From the NCBI GenBank assembly GCA_020741275.1, contig DYZK01000092.1:1-38455 (forward strand): DNA of 38,455 nt, written 5' to 3'. Under the pieces are notes generated by a model, which was given only the letters and a program-made list of their open reading frames with translations, searched no databases and was not told where the DNA came from. Made by a program: the position numbers and the translations under genes. Below, one piece after another: positions 17,068 to 25,666 of this stretch (position 1 is the stretch's first letter; each line of letters starts with the position of its first letter). The DNA comes from Corynebacterium urealyticum. GTDB lineage: Bacteria; Actinomycetota; Actinomycetes; Mycobacteriales; Mycobacteriaceae.

Positions 17068-18663
17068 CTACTTCTTGCCTCCGCCGAACATCTTCTCCAC
17101 GTCGATGCCCTCCATCCCCGGGGGCAGCTGGTCCTGCAGCGCCTTGAGCTCCTTCATGGACGGCATGCCACCTCCCATGCCCGGCATACCTGGCATTCCA
17201 GGCATCCCCGGCATGCCTTGGCGGTTCATGCGTTGCGGGGAACGACGGTTCTTGTTCCGGCCCTTCTTCCCCTTGCCCTTACGGTGGTTCTTCTGCTTCT
17301 TCGTCGCAGAACGGCCACCCGGCATACCGAACTGACCAGCCATGCGCCCCATCATCTTCTTCGCTTCGAAGAAGCGCTCGACCAACTGGTTGACCTCGGA
17401 GACCTGCACACCAGAACCAGCGGCAATGCGCTTGCGGCGGGAGGCATTCAGGATCTTCGGGTCGTTGCGCTCCGCCGGGGTCATACCTCGGATGATGGCC
17501 TGAATGCGGTCCAGCTGCTTCTCGTCGACCATGTCCGCGAGCTGGGACATCTGGGAGCCGCCAGGAAGCATCTTCAGGATATTGCCGAGCGGACCCATCT
17601 TGCGGATCATCATCATCTGCTCGAGGAAGTCCTCCAGCGTCAGCTCGCCGGATGCCATGCGCTCGGCAGAGCTCATGGCCTTCTCCTGGTCCACGACCTG
17701 CTCGGCTTGCTCGATCAGGGTGAGGACGTCACCCATGCCCAGGATGCGGGAGGCCATGCGGTCCGGGTGGAAAACATCGAAGTCCTCGAGCTTCTCACCC
17801 GTGGAGGCGAACAGAATCGGCTTGCCGGTGACCTCACGAATGGACAGTGCGGCACCACCGCGGGCGTCGCCGTCCAGCTTGGTCAAGACCACACCGGTGA
17901 AGTCAACGCCGTCGCGGAAGGCCTCGGCGGTCGTCACGGCGTCCTGACCAGTCATGGCGTCGATGACGAAGAGCACCTCGTCGGGCTCAACGGCGTCGCG
18001 GATGTTGCGCGCCTGCGTCATCAGCGTCTCATCGATACCGAGGCGGCCTGCGGTATCGATGATGACGATGTCGTGCTGGGTGCGGTAGGCCTCCTCGATA
18101 CCCTTCTCGGCGACCTCGACCGGGTCGCCCGTGGAGGTGCCCATCTCGTGGTCGTGAGATTCCAGGCTGGTGCCCGGGTCCGGGGCGAAGGTGGTCACAC
18201 CAGCGCGCTCGCCGACGATCTGCAGCTGCTGGACCGCGCCCGGGCGCTGGAGGTCACAGGCCACCAGCATCGGGGTGTGGCCCTGCTTGGACAGGTAGCG
18301 GGCGAGCTTACCGGCCAGGGTGGTCTTACCCGCACCCTGCAGACCGGCGAGCATGATGACGGTCGGCGGGTGCTTGGCCAGGGTCAGGCGGCGTGTCTCG
18401 CCACCAAGAATCTCCTTGAGCTCCTCGTCGACGATCTTGATGACCTGCTGAGCCGGGTTCAGCGCCTCGGAGACGATGACGCCGTTGGCGCGTTCCTTGA
18501 TGCGCTTGATGAAAGCGCGCACGACGGGCAGGGAGACGTCCGCCTCGAGCAGCGCGAGACGGATTTCGCGTGCGGTGGTGTTGATGTCCTGCTCAGTGAG
18601 GCGGCCCTTGCCACGCAGGCCCTTGAGGGCACCTGATAGCCGGTCTGAAAGTGACTCAAACAC
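17068..18663 (-). CDS. ffh: Signal recognition particle GTPase Ffh (SRP54)
   Basis: A 531-residue SRP protein that binds signal sequences and the SRP RNA and delivers ribosomes to FtsY at the membrane. The N domain begins MFESLSDRLSGALKGLRG. The G domain has the P-loop GLQGAGKTTLAGK at 107-119, DTAGRLGIDE, and TKLDGDARGG. The Met-rich M domain (about 330-531) includes the RNA-binding stretch RKRIAAGSGVQVSEVNQL. It ends with a tail of repeated Met-Pro-Gly units and KMFGGGKK. The start is GTG with GGGAG about 10 nt upstream. A TAAGGT sequence in the 144-bp gap to amtB may be its -10 box. In C. glutamicum glnK and glnD lie between amtB and ffh; they are absent here. Confidence 0.97.
   Translation of the reverse strand: MFESLSDRLSGALKGLRGKGRLTEQDINTTAREIRLALLEADVSLPVVRAFIKRIKERANGVIVSEALNPAQQVIKIVDEELKEILGGETRRLTLAKHPPTVIMLAGLQGAGKTTLAGKLARYLSKQGHTPMLVACDLQRPGAVQQLQIVGERAGVTTFAPDPGTSLESHDHEMGTSTGDPVEVAEKGIEEAYRTQHDIVIIDTAGRLGIDETLMTQARNIRDAVEPDEVLFVIDAMTGQDAVTTAEAFRDGVDFTGVVLTKLDGDARGGAALSIREVTGKPILFASTGEKLEDFDVFHPDRMASRILGMGDVLTLIEQAEQVVDQEKAMSSAERMASGELTLEDFLEQMMMIRKMGPLGNILKMLPGGSQMSQLADMVDEKQLDRIQAIIRGMTPAERNDPKILNASRRKRIAAGSGVQVSEVNQLVERFFEAKKMMGRMAGQFGMPGGRSATKKQKNHRKGKGKKGRNKNRRSPQRMNRQGMPGMPGMPGMPGMGGGMPSMKELKALQDQLPPGMEGIDVEKMFGGGKK
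17183..17218. repeat. Four tandem 9-bp repeats in ffh
   Basis: Units GGCATACCT, GGCATTCCA, GGCATCCCC and GGCATGCCT follow one another and encode the Met-Pro-Gly run of the Ffh tail. The repeats differ at the third codon position, so the protein pattern is conserved more than the DNA. Confidence 0.8.
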
Positions 18664-18801
18664 GTTCTCGTGTCTCCCTTAATACGATCGCTGAAAACGT
18701 CTCAACGCCCGGTCTGGGCGAACAACGTTAAGTAGTTATCCCTGCCACCTTAGCGCGGCGGGGGCGTTGTCCGGCAACGACCGGGCGTGTGAGAGTCAGT
18801 T

Positions 18802-18817
18802 GCGGGACTACTCCCGC
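18802..18817. other. Hairpin spanning the amtB stop codon
   Basis: GCGGGA-CTAC-TCCCGC is a perfect 6-bp stem with a 4-nt loop; the TAG stop of amtB (minus strand, 18808-18810) lies in and beside the loop. No U-tract follows, so it is a weak terminator candidate; it may protect the 3' end or slow ribosomes at the stop. Confidence 0.4.
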
Positions 18818-20148
18818 TGAGCGACCGCCGCATCGACGAGCGCGTGATAGGCCCGTTCGCGGTGGTGCGTCACATCGATGCCCGTGCTCTCCTCCTCGGC
18901 GCTAATTCGCCAGCCGAGGGTGTGCTTAAGGAGCAACGCGATCACCGCAGTCAGCACGGCACCAAAAGCAGCGGCAATGACGGCGATGAGCACCTGAACT
19001 GCGAGCAGCTTGGCGCCGTCCACCCCACCACCGGTGAGCAGCCCGCGGTCGGTAGCGAACAGGCCTGGGGCGATGGTCCCCCACAGCCCAGCGACGAGGT
19101 GCAGACCAACGACGTCCAGGGAATCGTCAAAGCCGAGGCGGTACTTCAGCGAGATGCTAAAAGAAGCCAACACACCGCCGACGACACCGGCGAGCATCGA
19201 GGTCAGCGGGGACATATCCCCCGCCCCCGGAGTGATGACGACCAGGCCGGCGACCACGCCGGAAGCCGTGCCCAGGGAGGTGACGTAGCCTGTTCGGATC
19301 TTTTCGCTGACCATCCATCCCAGCATCGCGGCACAGACCGCAACACAGGTGTTCAAGCAGGCCAGTGCCGCGCTGCCGTCGGCAGCCATAGCGGAGCCAC
19401 CATTGAAACCGAACCAACCAAACCACAGCAGTGCTGCACCCAGCATCACTAGTGGCAGGTTGTGCGGGGTATCCGGCTCCTTCATGAAACTCTGGGACTT
19501 GCCGATGATGAGTGCCAGCACGAGGCCAGCCACCCCGGCGTTGATGTGGATGACCGTGCCGCCTGCGAAGTCGATGGGGGCAATATTCGCGACAGTCTCG
19601 GCGCCTTCCACATGGGTCCCGAAGAGCCACGCGGACAGGCTGTTGGCTCCCTCGCCGAGGAGTCCACCGCCCCAGACCATGTGGGCCATCGGCGCATAAA
19701 CCAGGACGACCCATACTGCTGTGAAGATCAGCCAGGTGTGGATCTTCACCCTGTTGGCCAGCGAGCCGGAGATGATCGCGGTGGCGATCATGGCAAAGGT
19801 CATCTGAAACAGGACGTTGACGGCGTTCGGCATGCCGTGCGCGTCGATGAGAGGATTCCCGGAAGCGTCGAAGATACTGTGCGCGAGACCGAAGAACTCG
19901 GTCGGATTAGCGAAGATGCCGGCAATGGAGTGGGTGCCGTAGGCCATGGACCAGCCGCAGATCACGAACATCACGCCCGCGACGGCCATTGCCCCGAAGG
20001 ACATCATCATCATGTTGATCGCGGACTTCTGACGGGACATGCCGCCGTAGAACAACGCGAGTGCTGGGGTCATCAGCAGCACGAGGGCTGCGCTGATAAG
20101 CATCCAGGCTATATTGCCTGGTGAAGTGGCCAATTCTTGAGAAGCCAT
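18808..20148 (-). CDS. amtB: Ammonium transporter Amt/AmtB
   Basis: A 446-residue trimeric ammonium channel of the cytoplasmic membrane with eleven expected helices. The twin pore histidines are His201 (VIHINAGVAG) and His350 (DVVGLHLVAG), and the family signature around FGWFGFNGGSA is intact. The C-terminal tail (EESTGIDVTHHRERAYH) keeps the pattern that contacts the PII protein GlnK in E. coli AmtB. ATG start, with AAGGA about 9 nt upstream. Neither glnK nor glnD follows; the next gene is ffh. The gene stands alone between the ftsY terminator and ffh, and an uncommon perfect inverted repeat upstream suggests its own regulator. Confidence 0.96.
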   Translation of the reverse strand: MASQELATSPGNIAWMLISAALVLLMTPALALFYGGMSRQKSAINMMMMSFGAMAVAGVMFVICGWSMAYGTHSIAGIFANPTEFFGLAHSIFDASGNPLIDAHGMPNAVNVLFQMTFAMIATAIISGSLANRVKIHTWLIFTAVWVVLVYAPMAHMVWGGGLLGEGANSLSAWLFGTHVEGAETVANIAPIDFAGGTVIHINAGVAGLVLALIIGKSQSFMKEPDTPHNLPLVMLGAALLWFGWFGFNGGSAMAADGSAALACLNTCVAVCAAMLGWMVSEKIRTGYVTSLGTASGVVAGLVVITPGAGDMSPLTSMLAGVVGGVLASFSISLKYRLGFDDSLDVVGLHLVAGLWGTIAPGLFATDRGLLTGGGVDGAKLLAVQVLIAVIAAAFGAVLTAVIALLLKHTLGWRISAEEESTGIDVTHHRERAYHALVDAAVAQRE

Positions 20149-20300
20149 GGTTGGGAATCCTTAACAGTCGATACGATCAGGCGTCCATTTCTTTCAATCG
20201 ACAAACCAGTTGCAAAGTGTTCTTGTAATCAGTTGAGTGTGATTACAGAAAATAAATTTATCACTATACGGCAGCGCAAAAACAGGGAAAAATACGAAAA
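20149..20300 (-). promoter_or_regulatory. amtB promoter region
   Basis: An AT-rich stretch upstream of amtB, just beyond the ftsY terminator. TATAGT on the minus strand (20263-20268) is a candidate -10; the -35 position holds only TTTTCC, so the promoter may need help or be weak. The inverted repeat at 20224-20247 would lie about 10-30 nt downstream of that start point. No clear match to the C. glutamicum AmtR box was found. Confidence 0.45.
20224..20247. promoter_or_regulatory. Perfect inverted repeat upstream of amtB, likely operator
   Basis: TGTAATCA (20224-20231), 8-nt spacer GTTGAGTG, TGATTACA (20240-20247): exact 8-bp arms. It lies about 75 nt upstream of the amtB start, next to the candidate -10. 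The geometry suits a dimeric repressor such as a TetR-type protein. Which one cannot be told from the window. Confidence 0.55.
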
Positions 20301-20332
20301 AGCGGCGGAACCCATGGTGAGGCCCCGCCGCT
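20301..20332 (-). terminator. Rho-independent terminator of the ftsY operon
   Basis: On the minus strand AGCGGCGG pairs with CCGCCGCT (8 bp, 16-nt loop), followed by TTTTCG and another T-run. It is the second of two hairpins after ftsY and the better terminator. Confidence 0.8.
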
Positions 20333-20335
20333 GAA

Positions 20336-20354
20336 AGCCTCAAAAACTGAGGCT
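20336..20354 (-). terminator. First hairpin after ftsY
   Basis: AGCCTCA/TGAGGCT, a 7-bp stem with a GTTTT loop on the minus strand, 12 nt after the ftsY stop. It is followed only by TTC; it acts probably in tandem with the stronger hairpin at 20301-20332. Confidence 0.5.
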
Positions 20355-20366
20355 GAAAAGCTCTTT

Positions 20367-22034
20367 TTATCCCAGGAGCGCGTCCACGAAGCTCTCCACC
20401 TCAAATGGTGCGAGGTCATCTGCACCCTCGCCGAGGCCGACAAGTTTCACCGGAACGCCGAGCTCTTCCTGCACCTGGAAGACGATGCCACCCTTGGCGG
20501 TGCCGTCCAGCTTGGTCAGCACCACGCCGGTGATATCCACGACATCGCGGAATACGCGGGCCTGCATCAGACCGTTCTGCCCCACCGTGGCGTCCAGCAC
20601 GAGCAGCACTTCGTCCACACGGGCGCGCTTTTCCACGACACGCTTGACCTTGCCCAACTGGTCCATCAGCCCGACTGAAGTGTGCAGTCGGCCTGCGGTA
20701 TCCACGAGGACGACATCCGCCTGCTCGTCCATGCCCTGGCTCACCGAGTCGAAGGCGACGGACGCCGGGTCTGCGCCCTCCTTGCCGCGGACGGTGCGCG
20801 CACCCACCCGGTTACCCCAGGTCTCCAGCTGATCGGCAGCGGCTGCACGGAAGGTGTCTGCTGCACCCAGCACGACGTGCTTGCCCATGCCGACGAGCAC
20901 GCGAGAAAGCTTACCGGTGGTGGTGGTCTTGCCGGTGCCGTTGACACCCACAACCATGATCACACCCGGCTTGCCCTCATAGGGCATTGCCTTAATGGAG
21001 CGGTCCAGCTCAGGCTTGCCGGCTTCGATGAGAACCTCGCGCAGCATCGCGCGCGCCTGCTCCTCGCTCTCCACGCCATGGGAGGCGATGCGCTCGCGCA
21101 GGGAGTCCACGACCTTCATCGTGGTGTCGGCGCCGAGGTCCGCCATGAGAAGCGTGTCCTCGATTTCCTCCCAAGCGTCCTCGTCCAGATCGCCTTCGCT
21201 GAGAATGCCCAGCACGCCGCGGCCGATAACGTTCTGGGATTTCGCCATCCGGCCTCGCAGCTTGCCGAGGCGACCCTCGACTGGCGCGATCTCCTGGGTG
21301 CGGGCAGCTTCCTGCTTCTCGGCCGGGGTGGCGGCGTCCGCAACCGCGTCTACTGACCCGTCTTCTGCGGTATCCGCAGCGACAGCGTCGTCTGCCTTCT
21401 CGGCCTCCTGCTCCGTTGCAGCTTCCTCCGGGGCCACGGCTGGCGGTGCTGGGACGTCAGCCGGCGCGGTGGTCTCCTGTTTTTCGGCTGGCTCTGCAGC
21501 AACCGGCTTCTCGCTGCCGGCCTGCTCCCCCTGCGACTCTTCGGCTGCCTTCTCGGAGTCCGGCTTCTCCTGTTCAGCGGCGGGGGCTGCCGGCTCAGCG
21601 GGCGTTGCTGGCGCGGCCGACTTCTCTTCCTCGGCTGCGGCGGGCGCAGCGTCGGCGGCGTCGGCCCTCTCAGCCGCAGGCTGCTCTGGCTCGGCCTTCG
21701 CTGGTGCCGGCTTCTCAGCAGCCTCCGCGTAAGCCTCGCCTCGCGGCTGGGCTTCCTTTTCCTTCTCGAAAGGCGCCGGGACGCTCACCCCGCCGATATC
21801 CATCGTCGGGCGGCCTGCGTCCTCCGAGGTCGGAGCTGGGGACTCCCCGCCAGAGGTGAAGTTAAAACCACCCTTGGCCTGGTAGTCGCCCGAGGACGGC
21901 TTCTTCTCGATCTCCGGAGACTTCTCGAAGGAGATCTGCTTGGACTTCTTGCGGCGCAGGCCCAGGACGACGACGATCGCCACGATGGCGGCCAGCACCA
22001 CCAGGCCAATGAGTACCCAGATGAAAACGTTCAT
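20367..22034 (-). CDS. ftsY: SRP receptor GTPase FtsY with N-terminal membrane anchor
   Basis: A 555-residue SRP receptor that docks Ffh-ribosome complexes at the membrane. I chose the ATG at 22032-22034 (MNVFIWVLIGLVV), 5 nt after the stop of the upstream gene; a longer frame inside that gene is spurious. Residues 3-26 form one transmembrane helix. They are followed by Arg/Lys and an acidic, Ala/Glu/Pro-rich linker of about 200 residues, much longer than in mycobacterial FtsY. The NG domain begins at LGKLRGRMAKSQ. It has the P-loop GVNGTGKTTTTGKL, then DTAGRLHTSVGLMDQL and TKLDGTAKGG. It is the last gene of the smc - unknown gene - ftsY run and ends in a double terminator. Confidence 0.96.
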   Translation of the reverse strand: MNVFIWVLIGLVVLAAIVAIVVVLGLRRKKSKQISFEKSPEIEKKPSSGDYQAKGGFNFTSGGESPAPTSEDAGRPTMDIGGVSVPAPFEKEKEAQPRGEAYAEAAEKPAPAKAEPEQPAAERADAADAAPAAAEEEKSAAPATPAEPAAPAAEQEKPDSEKAAEESQGEQAGSEKPVAAEPAEKQETTAPADVPAPPAVAPEEAATEQEAEKADDAVAADTAEDGSVDAVADAATPAEKQEAARTQEIAPVEGRLGKLRGRMAKSQNVIGRGVLGILSEGDLDEDAWEEIEDTLLMADLGADTTMKVVDSLRERIASHGVESEEQARAMLREVLIEAGKPELDRSIKAMPYEGKPGVIMVVGVNGTGKTTTTGKLSRVLVGMGKHVVLGAADTFRAAAADQLETWGNRVGARTVRGKEGADPASVAFDSVSQGMDEQADVVLVDTAGRLHTSVGLMDQLGKVKRVVEKRARVDEVLLVLDATVGQNGLMQARVFRDVVDITGVVLTKLDGTAKGGIVFQVQEELGVPVKLVGLGEGADDLAPFEVESFVDALLG

Positions 22035-22039
22035 AATCC

Positions 22040-25000
22040 CTAGTCTTTCAGATTTGGCCCGAACACACCGAGAACCATCGCATCGGCGAGGACCACATCG
22101 CCGGTCACGAGGTCTGGAACCAGCTGAGCCATCTTCGCCCAACCCTCATAGGCCTGCGGCAGCTTGCCGAGGGTCGGCAGGTGGCCGTGTGCGTGCATGC
22201 GCGTGGCCAACGCGAAGACCATGGAGATCACCGGTGCCAGTGCCCAGCGGTTCTGCGGATCATCGGTATCCACTCCGTCGAGGCGTTCGAAGCGCACCCG
22301 AGCGGACAGGTACAGCTGGCGGTTCGCGGACTTGATCCGGCGCAACACCGCCACCGCCGTCGTCATCAACGTCGGATCCCCGAGAAGCTCGGAGAGCGCC
22401 GCGCGGTGGGTGAAGGTATCGAAAACGGCGATGAGACGGCTGTTTTCGTCCGAAATGGCCCCCGGGACCAGACCGGCGTCGCCGAAGAACATGGCGAGCA
22501 CTGCCTTCTGCTGATCCTCGTTCATGTGCGCGATCTGGACGGTGGTGGCGTCGATGCAGGAGTTCTCCAGGGAACGGTCATGCCCCATCTCCAGGGTCTT
22601 GACGGACCCCTCGCCGGCGGTGGCTGCCAGCTGCTTCTTCAATGCCCTGATACTCGGCAGCTGCTCGGCGTCGTCCTCATCCAGTCGAGCGATCGCGCCC
22701 AGGATATCCAGGGCGTGGATCCATGGGGTGCCGATCTCGTCCCGCTTCTGCTCCGCGGGGCTCATCAGCTCCTCTTGGGTGACGTCGAAGGAGGAGTGCA
22801 CCAGGCCTGAGGCAATGAACTGCGCAGGCCGGTCCGCAGTGGCGACCAGCGATCGACCCATCGAGTGCACTGAAGCGCGCGCATCGTGGGTGAGAGCCTC
22901 GCGCACCCGCTGGGTAAGGGCCGGTGGCACCTGGGCACGCTTCTGTAGCCAGCCGGCCTGCACGTCCCACAGGGTCGGCAGAATCTCCGGGTCGGACGGG
23001 GCTTCCTCAGCCTCCCCGACGAGGAAAGCCGACAGGTGCGACCACGGGGTGTCCTCCCCTCGCCCGAAGTAGCCTTCGGCCTCGACGGTCTGTGCACGCT
23101 CACCCGGGCCAGAGGGCGGCCGGAGGAAGGAGAAACGATCCGGGGCAAACAGCTGAACGGCGAGCGGACCGGCGTCCTGCAGTTCGGTGGGAAGCTCGAC
23201 AGGCTCACCCGTGGCACCGATGGTGACGGTGCGGGCCGGCTGCCACGGTGCCGTCACAGGCCACACCCACGCGCTCCAGCAGCCGAGGTCGGGGGCGGCG
23301 TCCTCGCCCGTACCGAAGACGAGTGCACCGTCGGCGTAGGACACGTTCCATGTCGGGGCCGGGACGATGTTCGCCAGTCGGACGGAAACGCGGCGGCGAG
23401 CCACGGAGTCGATGAACTCCAGCTCGAAGCTGCCTTGCGAGAGTACAGCGAGGGAAGACGCCGCGGCAGCGAGCTCCGCAGACCAGGTGATGTTGTCCTC
23501 CGTCTCCAGCTTCAGCGTGCGCACCGGGGCGCCGTGGCGGTCGCGGATGACGAGGCTAGGACGCTCGAGCGGCTGGTCCAGTGGGCTGCCGGGGCGGACG
23601 CGGAACTTGGTGTCCTGGTCTAGCCAGGAGGAGCTGGTGCGCACGGCCTCCGTACGCCACATCGGCTCCTCGCCACGCAGCGTGAGCTGGTAGCGCAGCC
23701 GTGGTGGGTGCACGACGACCGGTAGCGCGTCACCCGCATCGGTTTCCACGACCGTCGTGACGTACTTCTGATCGGGTCCCACGGTGGCCTTCACCCGGCG
23801 GGAGAAGGGCTTTTCACCGGCAAGCAGCTTCACCGTCGTTGGGCTGAGGCCCCCGGCCTGCGGCAGCCGGGTCAGCGCGGAAGGCCCATCAATCTCGACC
23901 TCGGTGCCAAGCCCCTCAACCAGGGCGTACTCGTGGCGGAAGGACTCGTTGCGCGGACCGCGGAGGCGCACCAGGTACTCGCCCGCCCATGGGCTGTCAT
24001 AGGCCTCCGGGTCGAAGACTTCGAAGGACCCACCCTCGGGCGGAACCTCCAGGGGCTCTTCATCCGCGACGGTGTCGCCGTACTCGCCGGGGCCCGCATA
24101 GGCACCGATGGTCAAGAACCAGGTCTCCACCGCGCCCGACTGGGTCGGCGGGAACTCGACAAGCAGGGGCTCCGAGAGGATCGGCCGGCCGGACTGGGTG
24201 CGTACCCCCGGGACGGGCTCCCCCGACTCAATGAAACGCACGCGCTGGCGCGGGTCGACGGCGCGCACGCTCCCGATCGACGGGCGACGCTCCCCCGGAC
24301 GCTCGAGATGTAGCGAGAGGGCCGAGGAGAGATCCAGCAGGCGAATTGCCCAGCCCTCCCAGGCCTTGACCTCGTGCTCCTCGAGTACCGGGATCTCCTG
24401 ATCGCTCACCGGGTCCACCGCTCGGGCGTCGGAGGGGCAGACCACCCACACCGCGGCGTGGTGCAGGGTGGCCATCTCCGTCAGGTCCCCGCCGCGCTCG
24501 GTGAAGATCAGGCTGGGATCATCCGTGCTGACCATAGGGATCTGCCACTGCTCGCGGGAGGCCACGTTGCGTACCCAAATCTCACGCAGGGGTCGGCGCA
24601 CCGGGATGTCGAAAATCTCGCTGGTCTTCGCGCCCGGGCGGTCCGCCTTGCTGGTGATGAATGCGGACGGGCTGCCGTCGAAGTCCAGGCGCCAACGCAC
24701 CTCATCGGGGTTGGTGAAGTGGCTATCTGCCAGCTCCTGCTCCGGCAGGCGCAGCAGCACCCTGCGGCGCAGCACATCGAGGCGCAGGCGCGGCCGATCC
24801 TCAGCGTGCGCCACGCCCACCGTGTAGCGGCGGTCCGTGGTTCCGATTGGGCGCTCCCGCAGCTCTGCCGCAATCTCCTCGGCGACCAGTGGAAAGACGC
24901 AGTTCTTCTGCAACGCGCGGTGCCACTGGCCCGCCTCTGCACCCTGGTGCACCACCCGGACGACCGGCTCAATCAGCTTTTGCGCGAGATCGGGGGACGT

Positions 25001-25600
25001 CGCGCACAGCGGCCCCAGCTGGAGACGCTGTGTCGCAAGCTCTGCGACAACCGCCGCAGCTTCCTCGCTCAGATCCTCGGCAGCCTCTCCCGACATCCGG
25101 CGAGCGTCGATGAGCTCGATGAGCTCTGGCGTCCAGTCACTGGCGATGCCAACGTGCCCAAAAAGCCGGCCCAGCTCGCCATCCGGACCGCCGGCGAGGT
25201 CGTCCATCGGGTCCAGCCCAGCCGCCTGCAGAATCTCCGCGAAATGGCCTTCGATGAGCGCCACCCGGTCCTCGGTGGTCTCCAGGCCGAGCCCAGCCCA
25301 GAACTCGGCGGCCACCTGGGGAACCTCGTTGAGCTTCGCGGCGCGCGAGATCAGCACGGCGGCAGTCAGCGCCGGACAGGTCTGCAGCAGCGCGGCATCG
25401 TCCGCGCCCGCCGTGATTTGGCGGCTCAAGAAAGTGCCGTAGAAGCGGGTAAGCCGTTCGAGCTCATCCCCGGTGATATCCAGCTCCACAAAAAGCTGGA
25501 CGTCCTTGAGCTTCGTCGCAAGTTCCGCCTCGGCGCTGGAGGCCCAGGCGAGGAGAGTGTCATTCAGGTCTGCAATCGGGCTGGTAGTCACGTCCGCCAA
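22040..25600 (-). CDS. Large conserved-looking protein of unknown function between smc and ftsY
   Basis: I do not recognise this 1186-residue protein. The uninterrupted frame and 5-nt spacing to ftsY show it is a real gene. Residues 1-250 look alpha-helical and acidic. About 260-880 is rich in short beta strands (for example RRRVLLRLPEQ, VRWRLDFDGSP, EYLVRLRGPRNESF, LRYQLTLRGEEP), suggesting several beta-sandwich modules in series. The last 250 residues are again helical. There is no signal peptide, membrane segment, Walker A motif or recognisable catalytic triad, so a large cytosolic scaffold or binding protein is plausible. Start: TTG at 25598-25600 with AAAGG 6 nt upstream, or GTG at 25589-25591. 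It follows smc by 70 nt with a hairpin between. In M. tuberculosis smc and ftsY are adjacent, without such a gene. Confidence 0.9.
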   Translation of the reverse strand: MADVTTSPIADLNDTLLAWASSAEAELATKLKDVQLFVELDITGDELERLTRFYGTFLSRQITAGADDAALLQTCPALTAAVLISRAAKLNEVPQVAAEFWAGLGLETTEDRVALIEGHFAEILQAAGLDPMDDLAGGPDGELGRLFGHVGIASDWTPELIELIDARRMSGEAAEDLSEEAAAVVAELATQRLQLGPLCATSPDLAQKLIEPVVRVVHQGAEAGQWHRALQKNCVFPLVAEEIAAELRERPIGTTDRRYTVGVAHAEDRPRLRLDVLRRRVLLRLPEQELADSHFTNPDEVRWRLDFDGSPSAFITSKADRPGAKTSEIFDIPVRRPLREIWVRNVASREQWQIPMVSTDDPSLIFTERGGDLTEMATLHHAAVWVVCPSDARAVDPVSDQEIPVLEEHEVKAWEGWAIRLLDLSSALSLHLERPGERRPSIGSVRAVDPRQRVRFIESGEPVPGVRTQSGRPILSEPLLVEFPPTQSGAVETWFLTIGAYAGPGEYGDTVADEEPLEVPPEGGSFEVFDPEAYDSPWAGEYLVRLRGPRNESFRHEYALVEGLGTEVEIDGPSALTRLPQAGGLSPTTVKLLAGEKPFSRRVKATVGPDQKYVTTVVETDAGDALPVVVHPPRLRYQLTLRGEEPMWRTEAVRTSSSWLDQDTKFRVRPGSPLDQPLERPSLVIRDRHGAPVRTLKLETEDNITWSAELAAAASSLAVLSQGSFELEFIDSVARRRVSVRLANIVPAPTWNVSYADGALVFGTGEDAAPDLGCWSAWVWPVTAPWQPARTVTIGATGEPVELPTELQDAGPLAVQLFAPDRFSFLRPPSGPGERAQTVEAEGYFGRGEDTPWSHLSAFLVGEAEEAPSDPEILPTLWDVQAGWLQKRAQVPPALTQRVREALTHDARASVHSMGRSLVATADRPAQFIASGLVHSSFDVTQEELMSPAEQKRDEIGTPWIHALDILGAIARLDEDDAEQLPSIRALKKQLAATAGEGSVKTLEMGHDRSLENSCIDATTVQIAHMNEDQQKAVLAMFFGDAGLVPGAISDENSRLIAVFDTFTHRAALSELLGDPTLMTTAVAVLRRIKSANRQLYLSARVRFERLDGVDTDDPQNRWALAPVISMVFALATRMHAHGHLPTLGKLPQAYEGWAKMAQLVPDLVTGDVVLADAMVLGVFGPNLKD

Positions 25601-25637
25601 TCCTAGCCTTTACCCCCGTGGTGATTCCGCGCGCCCC

Positions 25638-25666
25638 GGCCAGCTCCCCCTGTGTGCGGGCTGGCC
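25638..25666. other. Hairpin between smc and the unknown gene
   Basis: GGCCAGC (25638-25644) pairs with GCTGGCC (25660-25666), 15-nt loop, inside the 70-nt gap. No U-tract. It may set the relative expression of smc and the downstream genes by partial termination or RNA processing. Confidence 0.35.

Noticed and set aside
17183..17218. Short tandem repeats as a CRISPR-like or mobile feature
   Set aside because: The units are 9 bp, contiguous and in frame, coding the Met-Pro-Gly tail of Ffh.
16624..18636. 670-codon plus-strand frame over the end of selO and antisense to ffh
   Set aside because: It crosses the selO stop in another frame and then runs antisense to Ffh motifs; a composition shadow.
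20149..20300. AmtR box upstream of amtB
   Set aside because: I looked for the CTAT-N6-ATAG type pattern known from C. glutamicum and found no convincing match on either strand; only the separate TGTAATCA repeat is clear.
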